Assembly: GCA_023634235.1 (NCBI GenBank)
Contig: JAMKCF010000014.1
Span: 4,911,501 to 4,975,500, forward strand
Source of the DNA: Pisaster brevispinus
Lineage: Eukaryota; Echinodermata; Asteroidea; Forcipulatida; Asteriidae
Direction: 5' to 3'
DNA: 64,000 bases
Shown: positions 43,988-58,900 of the stretch, piece by piece
Position numbering within the stretch: position 1 is the stretch's first letter
Layout: each line of letters begins with the position of its first letter
Notes under the pieces: generated by a model
The model's database searches: none
The model's input: the letters and a program-made list of their open reading frames with translations, nothing else
What the model was told of the DNA's origin: nothing
Position numbers and translations under genes: made by a program

Positions 43988-46900
43988 CTGAAAAAAACAA
44001 AACAAAATTGAGCTGTCAGATTTAGACCAAGGGATTTTCTAAGCTAACTTGCTATGTAAGACAGGTTTGCTTAGCAGATCAAAGGTTACCAGTCAAAATG
44101 CAACACATGTGATTGTGACTGGTTCCCTGCAAAATCTGCTATTCGGACCACAAGATACCAGCCAAAATGCAACCGATATTAGGACTGGTTTCCAGTAAAC
44201 CTTCTTTCTGCTAAGCGAATCACAAGTTACCAACCAAAATGCAACAGATGTATTAAATGTGACTGGCTCCCTATAAATCTTCTACTTATCAGAAAACTGA
44301 TTACCAGCCAAAACGTTTGCTGTGTGATTTGCACTGGTTCTCTGTTAATCTTCTGCTAAGTAGACCACATGTTACCATCCAAAGTGCAACTGATGTAATA
44401 ATGACTCTAAATCTGTTGCTAATCAGAACACTGATAACCAGCAAGTTAAGGTGTGATTGTCACTGGTTCCCTGCAAAATGCAACTGATGTGATTGGGGCT
44501 GGCTCACTGCAAACTAAATAGAATGCTTTATGAAATTTCAAGCTTACCTTTATTCTGGCACATCTCGTTCCATCTCTTGAGCATGTTGCTGACGGTAGCT
44601 ACGCTGGACGTGGCTGGAGTCTTACGCTTGACCTGGAGTTCTGCTTGGGTGGTGGTGTTATTCTGTATGTCGTGAATGATTGGAATAATGACTGTCTGAG
44701 GATCCTGGCCTGGTGGTAGGTTCACCCCGATGCGGGTCAGTTGAATCTACATGGGAAAAACAAACAATTTGAAGTTGAGAATTTTGAATATCCATACTGG
44801 GTCCAATATACCTACTTTGCTTAACAATGTTTTCTTCTTAACAAAACTAAGAAGGACTCCAGTCAAAGATGATACGTGTGATATTTTGTCTTGACTGATA
44901 CTCTTAATATTCTGGTAAATAACCTCACTAAATGAGGATGGATTTTGGCATAGTGAAAGTGACAGGTTGTTGGGGACGTTTTTTTTTCAACAAGTAGACA
45001 CTGTTTTCAACTGAAACTTTCACAGGTGACTTTTATTGTATCTTTCTTGATAATGTGGCAGATAAACCAGTATTACAGTGACAAAAACCAAACGATGACC
45101 CAACCTTTAACATCTAATAAAACATAAAATAACTTGTGAAATTATTTGACATTTCGAAGAGAACTCACAAATATCAGCATCTTGCTCTTGATGACTATAG
45201 CTGCGGTTCCAGCTGATGCCAGTCCGGACGGGTCATTCGGAGGGATGGTCAGGCACCACTGGAGGGTCCACTTGAGCGTCCGGTCCGGTAAGAGCTCCAG
45301 TCGCATCAACTGCACCAGGTCCTTCATCATGCGTATCGGTGCACTCAGGGCCCGCATAAAGGCATGGATGGCATTGGGTTTATACGGAGGGCAGACGACC
45401 TGTCAAGAACGGATAATAAGAACGCTTATTAAGAATGGTATCTAGGATCCTTCCATACAGATCTACATGACCAAACTGAGTACAACATGCCCGATATGGG
45501 GCAGAGGGTTCCCCCAACCCCCCACCCCCACCCCCCGCCCCCAATGTTCCCCTACTTTAACACACTATTTTCTTGTACAGAAGTACCCCCCTAATATCCT
45601 CTCAGAATTCCTGAGATTCCAAGCACACAATGAAGACACAATAGGGGGAAGGTACCACCATGCCCCATATCTAGTACCAAATGAAACCGAGGCTGAGAGG
45701 AAGTTAGTCTGGTGCCCTTACTTGAACCAAAACACACTTTATGTTTTAAATGCAGACAGGATGTTTTACCTAATGATAATTTCCTAATCAAGCACTTGAA
45801 CTGGAATTTTCATCGGTCATTAAAGAGTTCCACATTTGTATTTCCTTTGAATAAAATAACGAATTCGGGAGAAAAATCTGTTTACCTTTGTATCAAAGTA
45901 TCGTTCCAATACATGCATCTCATCTGCAGTCCACCGTTCCTTTGAATCTGTATATGGTAGAGAATAACTGTAAATATCTCATTTTGACAAAAATATACTC
46001 AACTTGTTAAAAAACCACATTGTAAAGACTACGGCTGACTTGTTCATTAAGTATCATCCATTGTGGTTTTGAATGACAGATAAATTAATGATAAACTATC
46101 GCACGAACAACTTATTTTCAGTGCCCTGTGCCTTGCCCAAAAGTAACTAAACACAAAACAAGTTTGCTTACCAGAATAAGGTTACCAACTAAAATGCAAT
46201 CTCACATGTGCTATTTTATGCTAAGCAGAAATTTGCTAAGCAATATCTTCTGCTTAAGCAGCTCTTCAGTTTGACCTTTAGAGATCATTAATTTCTGTAG
46301 AATCATCACCATATGCCCAGACATGGTTTTACTGTTGTTTTTTCGAAAACATTTTTTTCTTGTAAAAGTCTGAAAAATCATATAAAGCAATAAATTAGAT
46401 TTGTTTTAAAAACATAAATGCTATGTAAACATTGGAATCATTGGAAAATGTTCATTCAGATCGTGACCTTTACTTTGACCTTTTTCGTTTAAGTGATGTA
46501 GGTCAGATCTTGCGGCCTATGTGCTATGGGCACTTCGGTACAAGACGTTTGTGACTGCTACGGTCTTTTGAAGAGTTTCCTTGCTACTGTGTTCAGTGCT
46601 TTACCTTGGTTTGGTTTGACCTGTAGGTGTAGAGTCTGCATAGTGTTGGGATTAAGAGCGACCCAATACTGTAAGGAGTCTGAGTGGAAATGTAGCACGC
46701 CAGGCTCGTTGGAAGGAATGACTTGGAGCTAATAAAAATAGAATCACATCAACAATATAGATTCAATACTACCCTTACACATCAAGTAAACATCAAAATA
46801 GAACCATACTTTGTCTTGTCTATCCTCGTCTCGTTAAATCATGCTATAACTAGAAAAAAAAACTTAACTGTATGGCAGTTACAGGTTGTATGGCTTCTGA

Positions 46901-49900
46901 CTGACACCCCGAACAAAGATATTGACAGAATAGGGAGACCGCCAGCATACAGCTAGATGGCTTAGTTTGTAGAGTGCTGGCACTTTTATCTGGAGGTCAC
47001 AGGGTCAAATCCCGCTCTTATAAATTTTTCTTTGTTCAACCCAAAATGATTTTTAAAAAGTACCCAGTCAGTTTCCCTTGTGGTGTATTACTTAATTATT
47101 ATATCAGTTAAACTACCCGCTACCAATTACTGTATTTCACTGGCCACTGGGCACGCTCAGTGGTCAAGTAGTCAGGTGGATTCGAACCCGTGACCCCTGT
47201 ATTCCAGAGCAGAAGTCTTAACCGCTAGACCACCAAGAGTGTGCCCAGGGAAGAGGCCAGTTCAAAATGCGTCTCTCATCACCAGGCACACTCAGTGGTC
47301 TAGTGGTAACATCTGCTCTAGATTGCAGGGGGTCTTGGGTTCGAATCCCACCTGAGTAGCCAGTGTATTGTTTTTACCTGCAGGACTCAGAAACTATTGG
47401 GTATACAGTGCTTATCATACATCAGGTTCGAGAGGGTTAAACTTAAAATAATATCATCCTGTCAGTGCAACAAGGTTGTATGACGAGTAACGGCCTTGTT
47501 GCAGAACAAATTTTCGAACTGCAACAACGTTGTTTCTTTGAAGTGACCTTGTTGTAGGATCAAATTGTGTATTTACAAGCCTGCCATTTACGACCTTTTG
47601 GTCTCGTAGCAATTTCATGGATTCCTTTTACGCATTATTAACCTTTTTTCAAAAATATTTTATGAAAATTCTATAAAACACAGTTAGTCCGTTGAGTAAC
47701 ATTTGACCTTTGACCTACCGTATCCCCCATCGACTGCAGCACCCTCTGCAGATGTTTCTTGCTGAACACTGATCCCAGGAATCTCTCCATAGGGGAGCAC
47801 ATGTTGGCCGCTGGTCCCCCGATAACCCCCGGCGGCGGGGCGGGGCTGAACAGCTTATTGATTGCCTCGCAGGAGAGCACCGTCGGGATGGACGCCGCCC
47901 AAGAACGGGACGGGAGGTGGCGGGCCGGCCGGCTCGTCATCGGTCCTGCAGACTGGAAGGATCCTGTTGTCTGACCCAAACCACTACTCCCCGGGGAGTG
48001 GGTGGCGGCCATGCCGGGAGAGTGGGCCACGCCGTAGCGGCTGATCGGAGAGGGGCCGGGCACTGACGGGGACGCTGGCCAGTTCCGCTGCCCTGGTGAT
48101 GGCATAGCTAGTCCCATATTAGGATACGGCGAGTTGGCATTATCGGAAATACCTAGGTGCAGAACAGGAACAAACTAGATTTTTACAGAGCACTACAACA
48201 TTTAAAATGAACACAGCCAGTGCCCAATTTCATTAAAGCAGAAAATAGTACTTAGCAAATGTTTCTGCTAAGCACCACAAAAATGAGAAGGGAACCAGTC
48301 ACAGACAAAACACAATAAATGGTGGAGGACAAAGAATAGGATAAATTGTTTAATTAAACAAAAAGGAAATGAGGGGTCTAGTGGTTGAGACTTACTCTGT
48401 GGGCTGATGAATGGCCCAGTGGCTGGAGAGTGCATCTGGATGTTTGGAGACGGGGTAGGGACAAACGAACCAGGAGATGGAGCGTGGTGATGGATGTTAC
48501 TTGGTGATCCAGCTGCCAGAGCTGATATGAAAAATAGGATAGACCTTGCAAGTCTCACATGTACTGGGATATTTTTATGAACTTTGGGTTCTATGTACAT
48601 GGCTTAAACGCATGAAGGAAACTTTGTTCACTTTGTTTGAAAATTGTTCACTTTAAAAGGCCCCCTGTGTACGAATACGCAGGAAGCGCGAAGCAAATTT
48701 ACTTGACGCAAACAATCAGCATGCAATGTCTTCCGATTGTGATGAAAGAAAATTGGCTTTCCGCATTCATATGACGTATGTACCTGCTTGAGAGTCCATA
48801 AAACTCCAGCAAGACTTAATACTTTGCAAGTTGGAGGATTTGAGGTTAGGTTGCGGCATTTTGTTTAAAATAATTAGGAATATCTTACTTTTCGCCATTA
48901 CAGGGATGCAAATATCAAATATCGTTCACGCATTTGCCACCAATGACATTGACGCAACTATACAAAACACCAATGAGATGTTGAGATTACATGTACCCGA
49001 GTAAAAAAACGTCGCAGTAGCGTCGGAAAACACTGGTCAGAACAAGCAAAACTGACCTAGTACCCAACTATACATAACACCAAAGGGATGCAGGTCAAAG
49101 CCTGTTTGCTGCGCATACAAGAGTATAAAAGCATCCCAGTAATAGTGGAAACACTCCTACAGGATAAACAAATTAACCTGAAGTGTAATGCGTTGGTCCA
49201 TACTGTATGAGGAAAAGAAGTACTAGTAGTGGCAAGTAAGAACTTATAGGACTTGAGACTTGGAAAAGAATCATATTCTTCTTCTTTGGATTTTTTTGGG
49301 GTCTGAGGATTTAAGACTAACCTGGTGAGGCTGTGCTGAGCATCGTTGATGAGGGTGATGGGACGATGTTTGATGGGATGGATGGAGGTGAAGCCAGAGG
49401 GTAACCACTTGCACCTGGAGACATGCTGTATTGCTGCAATCATAAAACAAAGAACCATCAGTTAAAACTCAAGGGTGAATATATATCGTTTGGTAAATGC
49501 CTAAGTCGGGAGAGGGTGGTATTATGATTTAATTTCATTATGCTTTATCCATCACCAAAACGTGAGACTTATCAATTGGAACCTAAGACTTAACAGTTGG
49601 GACCTGGGACTTAACCATTGGAACCTAAGACTTAACTATTGGGACTTGAGACTTGACCATTAGGCCTTGAGACTTAACCATTAGGCCTTGAGACTTAACC
49701 ATTGGGACCTTGAACTTAACCAATGGGACCTAAGACTTAACTATTGGGACAAGGGACTTAACCATTAGGACCTGGGACTAAACCATTGCAACCTGGGACT
49801 TAACCATTGCATTCTGGGACTTAACCATTGCAACCTGGGACTTAACCATTGCAACCTGGGACTTAACCATTGCAACCTGGGACTTAACCATTGCAACCTG

Positions 49901-52900
49901 GGACTTAACCATTGCAACCTGGGACTTAACCATTGCAACCTGGGACTTAACCATTGCAACCTGAGACTTAACCATTGCAACCTGGGACTTAACCATTGCA
50001 ACCTGGGACTTAACCATTGCAACCTGGGACTTAACCATTGCAACCTGGGACTTAACCATTGCAACCTGAGACTTAACCATTGCAACCTGGGACTTAACCA
50101 TTGCAACCTGGGACTTAACCATTGCAACCTGGGACTTAACCATTGCAACCTGGGACTTAACCATTGCAACCTGGGACTTAACCATTGCAACCTGGGACTT
50201 AACCATTGCAACCTGGGACTTAACCATTGCAACCTGGGACTTAACCACTAGGACTTGAGACTTAACCATTGGGACTTGAGACTTAACCATTGGGACTTGA
50301 GACTTAACCATCGGGACTTGAGACTTAACCATTAGGCCTTGAGACTTAACCATTAGGCCTTGAAACTTAACCATCGGGACTTGAGACTCAATTGTTTGGC
50401 AAAAGCAAAAGCATTGGCCTGCGGGGACTCTCACTGGTGGGAGCTTTTTTTCTGTCATACCTGAGAGAGCATGGATGTGTGTGGTGAAGCGGGCGTTGCC
50501 GGGTTACTCGTGCTTATTGCAGTAGGCGGGGTCATCGGATGGGCGAACCCTCCTGATGTCGCCCCTCCCAGTCTAGCCATGGGAGAGGGGACAGAGTGAT
50601 GTTGAGACATAAGAAATGAGTCACCGGTATCCATGCCGATGGGTGACGGCGGGTTGTCGTCTTCATTGACGGAGCGCCGGCGCATATTGGACACCGACTC
50701 ATCAACGAACATCTCCAGAAATGTCTGTGAACAGAAAGTATCAACGGCTTATTTTGGAAATCAATTCCCAGTCACTTACAAAACAAGACCATACAAGGAT
50801 ATTCAATAATAATTTTTCAAGAAAGATTTTGATACGCACTATTTAGACAATAATGCATACCCTTTGAAAGCACGCAGGCAGCATTGGCAACTGTCAAAGA
50901 CCAGTACCCCTATTTTGTGTGACTCCACGTAAACATAACACATAACAAACCTGTGAAAATTTAAGTTCCATAGGAAATCGGAGTCACAAGAAAATAGTGG
51001 ACAACTCCATCACTGTTTTGAAAGATTTTAGACTAGCAAAATCAAAAGTAATTGTTTCACTAATTTCTCAAAAACTATAGTATATCAGGTGAAAAATATT
51101 CCAAGGGTAGACTTCTACCAAGCCCATCTTAATGCTTCATTTGTATGTAAGTTATGTGTAAATCTCTGAACGGTTATATTTTCAATCTTATCAACGTTGT
51201 GCACAAGATTGAAAGTGGCTGAATGGTCAAGCGACTGGACTCAAGCTCTAGTGTTTCCGATCAGCAGAGTGTGGGTTCCAGTCCCGGTCTTGACACTTAT
51301 GTCCTTAAGCAAGACACTTTAACCATTATTGCCTCGTCCTTCGGATCGGAGGTACAGCCGTAGGCCCTGTCTGTTGTGTTAATGCACGTAAAAAGAACCC
51401 TGTCCACTTATCCCTAAAAAGACAGGGTTAGCCCTGGTGTTTTCTGGTCTGGTTCCCTGCAGATTGCTCCACAGCACCTTGTAAACCATTACATGGTGTT
51501 ATGTACATAAATGGGTTATATATTTCAAACTTAGCTCTGCCTACCTTGTAGAAAAAAATAAAGAGCACTTTGAGACACCCTTGGGTGTGATAAAGCGCTA
51601 CATAAGAACCATGTCTTATTATTATTACCTTTAGACTTGCAGTGGGAGTTAATCCCTCAACCACCTTGCTGACATCAAAGAGGCAGTAGGCTCCATCTGT
51701 AAGCAAAATAACACAGAACACAAATAAGTAGAAGCCTCCCTAAACTCAAATCACTGGACTTGGTCCAAGTGATCCAAGTGGTTAGTCCGAGCAACTGACC
51801 TGAGGTGTGGCTGAGGGGTTAAGCACACCGGCCTCAAGCTCTGGTGTTTCTGATCAGCAGAGTGTGGGTTCGAGTCCCGGTCTGACACTTGTGTCCCTGA
51901 GCAAGACACTTAACCATTATTGCTTTGTCCTTCGGATGGGACTTAAGTTGAAAGTCCCGGGTGTTGTGTATTGCAACATGACTACAGGAAGAGTTTGCCC
52001 TGGTGTTTCTGGCATGGTAGGCTGCATTAAGTTTGTGCCACAGCACTTTGTAAGCCATTAAGGGGTGCTACACATGTAGAAAATGCAAGATGAGACTTAC
52101 AACACTAAACAATCTGCAGACCTGTGCAAAACAAAGCTAGCGCTTTAAGACGCCCTCGGGTGTCAACAAACGCTAGATAAGGAGTGCGAATTAATAAATT
52201 AATTTAAGGGGTTTTTTTTACAGGAAACTGGAGGTAACAAATCTCCATTTGAAACTGCGGCACAAAGCGATGATAATCAGGCCCCGTATGTCTATCAATG
52301 AGAATCAGTGTTCCCGCACACGGGGAACCAGACTCACCTCGGATGGTGACGGTGTTTTTGCCTTTACATAAGATATCCAGGCAGAAGGTCTTCCTAAAGA
52401 TGACCCTGATGTGAATGCTGGACTGGGGAATGATCACAAACATATGAGCTGGAGTCGATGCCTGCATCAAGAGAAAGAGAAAAAAGACAAAAACCAGAAT
52501 GAAATGTGACTCTCCTCGAGAAAAAAACCTTGGCACTTCCTGCCAAAACTCAAAACTGGGTTTATTTGCTCATCCAATAGATGAGAATAAGAACGTTCAA
52601 ATAAAACCTACATGCAGCGACTGTGCCCTGCTCATCACTTTGGGAGTCAACAGGTAAGCGTGTAAATGCCACATCGTCTAACATTCGCATTACACTGTAT
52701 AACACACAGGCACATTGACTTCCAAAATTTCCCAACCAAGATTATGTGATGACGACATCTAGGCTTGATTTCACAAAGAGCTAAGATTGATCTTTAGTGC
52801 AAATTCATCTTACTTGCTCAGCAAAGTGTGATGTCACAACACAAATCACTACGGCAATACCGTCAACTCATCTTAAGATGAATCTTTTGCTTTGTGAAAT

Positions 52901-55900
52901 GGAGTCCAGGGCCCAATTTCATAGAGCTGCTTGAGCACAAAATTATGATTACCAAAATAAGGTTACCAGCTAAATTACCATTTATCATGTACAAAATGTA
53001 ACTGGTATCCTGCTTAGTTTTGCTTAGCAGAAATATATTAAGCAATATTTTCAGCTTTATGAAATTGGGCTCAGGTGAGTTGGTTCAACAGGGCCTATAG
53101 CTATTTCCCGACAGACACCATCTTTTATTGGTTTTGACTTTGGGCTGCATCCATCAGACGCTCTCATTTTTCTATGAAGCTAAGGTGTTCACTAATCAAT
53201 CATGTGATATTTACGCTGAACACATAGCTGTGCCTTCACTAAATGAACACCATTGCCCGTAGAACCGGCTGACATGACACTGTGTGACGTCAAGTGGGAA
53301 GTATCCATAATGTCAGCATTTCTCAACAAATTGAATGCTTAAGTCATCACATCAGACTGATATCAAGGGTGATGTTGCGGTTGTCTTCACTCTTAATGCC
53401 AAGTCACTGTTTTCAAGAACTGCCTGATTCGGTGTAGGGCGACATGAGTTGTATAGAAGGCTGTATAGACCCAATTCACCTAACGTCATTGTCACAATAA
53501 TCTTGGATGTGCCATTTTGCGAGCCAATGTCCCCATGTGTTATACAGTCTAGTGCACATTTTAGGTGACAGTGTTCACACACTTATCATAAGCTGTGTAC
53601 AATTTGTCATGACTCCAAAAGTGGCCAGTGTGGCAGACAGCAGTCGTGTGGGTCATTGATGCAAGGGGGGGCAATAGACTTTATGGACATGGTGGCGTCA
53701 CTAGAGGGCGCCCTTTCAGAGAGATAACACATTCTCATTCACCCACTCTGTGCATTTCCAATGTTTCAGGCCTGGAATTACACGGAGGCTATGCTTCTGT
53801 TGCTCCTAGTCTTGGTCTTAGTGCCCCTTCAAATGTTTCCCATAGACTTTCAAGATTTTTCAATGGAAGTGCCTTAAGCCAAATGGAAATAGCCTCTCAA
53901 AGATGAAATTCCAGGCAGGTTGTTTCCTTACAGACAATTTTACACTGCCTGGGTGTTTAGTATTAGAAAACCTTCTACTGACTACTGATGATTTTGCTTT
54001 GATACCTGTGGTGATAGACCGAGGGCTGGCGTTATGGGCAGCTTGCTGATGGCTTGTAACAGGAGCTGACTGTCACACATGTTCTAAAATGAAGAATAAT
54101 TTATTTGTTCAGATTTTTAATATTTTTTACATTATAAACACCGATTAATTACTTGTTCTCCCTCTTCCCACCTTTTGGTTGGTAAGCAGTTTGTGACAGC
54201 TAATTCTATTTGCTCATAACTATAAACAATTAAAGAGAAATTGAAATTGAAGCATACCAATCCAGTAATGCAAATCAAATGATAAAGACCAAATTTGATT
54301 ACGTGAAGAAAAAAAAATCAATGTCCTGTCTTCTGAGAATATCAAGTGTAAAGAAATGTACTGATGTCACAAAATTTTACTACAGATTGCTTCGAGAATA
54401 TATGGGCTGTAAGCGCAGAATTGACCTTAAGCATTGACGTCATCAAGCCGACATCTTAGAGGTAAACCGATATCGAAACAATGGAAACGCAGTTTTGTAT
54501 GCGAGGCGCACAGGTTTGGCCAATGAACGACCTTCTTTTGACCATTAGGTGAGGGCGCCCTACTCAAATGACATCATGTGCGTAAGGTCTATTCTGCAGT
54601 AAGCAAGCAAAACAAACAAAATTGGGCCCTTTTTGCAAAGCTTTCAGTTCAAACAATCATTTTTAAGTTAAAAACTTGATACTGGTCAGGGCTGTCTAGA
54701 CACGCCCCTAGCTTTAGGGAGAGGTAGCGAGTCGTTGGGATCTCACCTGCAACAGCCTGACAAGGCTACGGTGCGCATTGAACTCGTGTTGGAGTTGATG
54801 ATGCACCAACATGTGACTGTTGGACGCTGTGGCCGACCCAACAACAGCCAACAGCAGGTGGAATTTGGACTCCCTGGACTCCCTAGAATCCCAAAAAACT
54901 GTCACCTGGGGGAGAAAAAAAAGGTAAGAACAATTAAACAAAAATGCATTTTAGCAAAGTCTTATTTTTTCCTTAATGTTTAACTTGGAGTGAACGAAGA
55001 TAAATTGACTGTAACAGGATTTGAACCTGGGACCTCCAGATTTACCCTCTGATTGTTGTCTTCCATTTCATCAAAATTTTTGTTGAGGGGCGCCAGTAAG
55101 ATTGCTTTCAGATGACCACAGATGGCCTATCTGGTGTAAACTGTAGAGGGCGCACTGTGTTGTAAGTCACCCGCATTGCCTCTTCGTGAAAACTATGAGG
55201 AAGTGATGGGATCTAATTTGAGCAAGCAAGAGATGGGAGGAGAGTTTGACAATAAGACTCACGGTGTTGGTTTTGTCTTTGCCGTACTGCAGCGTCAGTT
55301 TCTGGTACGTGTAGCTTCGAACTTCAACCAGAGAGCTCAGTGGTTGGTCGGGATCTGTCAAGCAGAAATTGGGGAAAGAACACATCGTTCACTTTAATGT
55401 AACAAGTATTTTACCATATTTCTCATCTGATACTAATACGACCCTTTCATGGCAAAACAGCCCAACTCAAAACTTTTTGTATTTTATATAAGATCAATTC
55501 TGGTTGAATTGAGGGTGCTTTTTCCATTTCAAAGTCTTAAAGGCATGCTATGTATGGTTGTTAATACAGCGCCTATCTCGGCCTCTTTTTTTTTTTACAC
55601 TTCCTTCCCTGTTTTTATCAAAACAGGTTATCTCTGTACTTTTCACAAAATGTCATTTTTCGAGTTAGGCTATTTTGCCATGAAAAGGCCAAATAGTAAC
55701 AACAGTACAAACAAACACAGTACATCAGCACTGCTTTTGTCTAAGCCTATGTAGCGCTTATTGCTGTTTTACAATAAACATTCACCACTTGCTGCCTTGC
55801 AAATAAACAAATCCAGACAAACTTTATACGGTTTAAAAAAGCATACAATCCTCTGTCACGTGATATGAATTTCACCGTGTTTTCAATCTGATACCAATAC

Positions 55901-58900
55901 AGCAATGACAGTATAAAGAATGACACTAACTTATTTGTTCATTTTCAAGTTTTATTCCATAGTTGGGCTTCAACAGCAATTGTGTGATTTGCGGTAAATC
56001 CCACAGTTAGGCAGATATGGGGTAAAGTAAAGGGTTGTCATTGGGCTGAAATTGGCAGCGTCAGAAAACAGCGTCAGGGGTTAAACTTTTATTGTGTTTT
56101 TGTTTCTGTAAACAAGATGAAGAAGAGTGTGAAGCTGGCTTGGGGATGCCTGGAGTGCAGACTGGAAGGGGAACGAGGGGTGGGGTTAGGGGCATGAGGC
56201 TTTTTGTTATTATTGCCATGAGTAGGGGAGGGGTAAAAAAACTGGGACAAAGCGAACAGGACACGTGAAAAGGTAACCGAATATGGACTGGGGGGGGTAG
56301 GTAGGGGGCTTTGAAAGTTTAAGAATGTTCACTGGTACAACAGACTCAATGTGCACAGAAGCAAGACAGCTGTTGGGGTTTACCGTTGATGACCGTAGCC
56401 AGTTCCAGTACGGGTTGGTACAGCATACCAACCGCCTTCCAGTCGTGGTGCAACTGCTTGACTATGGGACCGGTTAACTCGTAACTCAGGTACATACATC
56501 GTGCCGGACCTGTCAAAATGAGCAAATTTATAAACCAACTTAGAGGGGGCCGTCCAAAGCTTTTAAAATGTTAATGGTGATTCAAAGAGTATGATTGGGG
56601 GGGGGGGGTTGGAGATACAACTTGAAAAGGTGTATAAATTGTTATTATTTAAATAATGTGCATCACTTTTGAAAGAAAATTGTTGATAAGTACTTTGGGG
56701 GGGGGTCTTTAAAAGTAGTATTATCTGTAAGACTGTAAACATTTTGAAAACTTTACACAGTCCCTCAGATGAAAAAAAAACAACAACAAAAAGCTGGTTA
56801 TTTTGAGCACCAGCTCTTAGAATCTGCAGTCAAAGTATTTCAGGTATACTGCTATCTTTTTGTTGTGCAGTCTAGTGCATCGAACTCAAGTTCTGGAGTT
56901 GTTAGAGTGGGGATTCCAGCCCCGGTCAAGCAGTCAAGGAACTTGTGTCCTTGAGCAAGACACTTGACCTTAATTGCTTCGTCCTTCAGACGGGACGTCA
57001 AGCCGAAGGTCCCAAGTCTTGTCTAAGGCACGTAAAAGAACCCAGTTACACTTGCCGCTAAGGGAAGGGGTTGGCCCTGGTGTTTCTGGCAGTGGCTGCT
57101 GAATGCGCCGCAGCACCTTGTAAACACTTATAAGGTGCTACATAGGCGAGTGTCGTAACTTAAATAGCGCTTCGCAACTGTTGCTAAAACAATTAGTGCT
57201 TTAATACGCCCATGGACTGTTATAAAGTGCTAAGTACTAGTAATAACTTCATTTTAATCGATGTTAATTTTACATCAGGGATAAAGAATATTATTTGTGC
57301 TTTACCCATAACACCAATTTTATTCTCACAATATTCGGTTAAGTATACAGCGTTTATCACACATCGGTGCAGGAGTAAAAACACATATAGTAACAATAGT
57401 CTTGTTATTCTCATACCTTGCTCCTTCGGTGACGTGCTTTTCACAGGGCAGTTACCAAAAAGCAGCTATGGAACAAAAAAAACATCAACAAAATTCATTG
57501 ATCTTGAAATCGCACAGTGCAATGTAAGATTAAGTGTAGACCCTCACTGATAAGTGGTGGGTGAACTTCTCAATGGAGATATAAGCTGGTCAAAACTGGT
57601 TTAAGAAGAAATGTGAAAAAAACCAACTTATGACTCGGTCTTAAACAGACTTTTGGACCTTGCAGGGTCGAGACCATGCGATAAAGGACCTCGCCTTCTT
57701 TCACAAAATAGTAATGAATTGGTCTTAAACAGCCTCGCCTTTGGTTCGGGACTTTATCACATGGCCAAGAGCCTGTCGGTTTTAAACAGCTGCCACTTTC
57801 TTTTTTACTCCCTTAGTAAGAATCAACTGGTCCTACCTGAACTTGCCAGTGTAAATGGCTCCTACCAAGCAGTCTGAACGAACACTCCAGTAGAGCATTA
57901 CACACTGCCGTCCTGGTATCTTCAGAAATACTGGGTGTGCCTGGTAAACTAAAACACAAAGATGACGTCCTATCAATTTCTCAATACACCTTGGGCCGGT
58001 TTCACACAGCACTAAGATTCATCTTAAGATGGGTTGTCAGTATTACCATAGTGATTTGTGTTGTGACATCACACTTTGCTTAGCAATTAAGAGTAATTTG
58101 CAGTTAAGATTGATCTTAGCTCTTTGTGAAATCGAGCCTTGGCTTACTGCCTCCAAAACAGGCCAATCCATCAACCCTAACCCTACCCAATCCTTCTATA
58201 TCCTCTTTGCCGAAATGAATGATTAAGAAGGACATCTTGCGCGTTCACCATGAATTTGCATTCTTACATCATTCATTTTCATACAGTAAGCACCAGAAGG
58301 TTAGCATGCCTTTTCGTGTGCTTACGGTTAGCAGCGCTATGAAATAGAAATCGTACAGTAAGCACAAAAACGTCCGTTAATTAGCGCTATAAAATTGGAC
58401 CCAGGGCCCAATTTCATAAAGCTGCTTAAGCACAAAAAGTAGCTAAGCACAAATAGAACTATGCTTACCAGAATAAGGTTACCAGCCAAGCTAGCATACC
58501 AAAAGTACAATTTGTGACTGGTATCATACTCATTTCTGCTTAGCAAAATATTTTTAAGCAATATTTTCTACTTAAGCAGTTCTATGAAATTGGGCCCAGG
58601 TTAGCACCCAACCTTGTACTTACCTGCAGAGTTTAAGCACCAGTCCAATGCCATCGGCCTCCACCTGAACTCCCTGGAACGGTAGGTTTTGTTCCACAAG
58701 CTGTGGATGAGAAAGTCATGTCAGGATAAATGTATTGCACCCGATGTCAACGTTGAGGTACAGACCCCTAGCATTGACGCAACACACTGCCGTTGTCTGC
58801 CAACGCTCTGCCATTTTGCAGTCAAAGTGCATGTAAAGCTATGGTGTGTGTCTAACAGCACATGCATTGCTTCAAAATGGTCTGGCTCTGCAGTACTTAA

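Noticed and set aside
49765..50458. Repetitive 155- and 226-residue frames across the 21-bp minisatellite
   Set aside because: Same artefact of a seven-codon, stop-free unit inside a MED14 intron.
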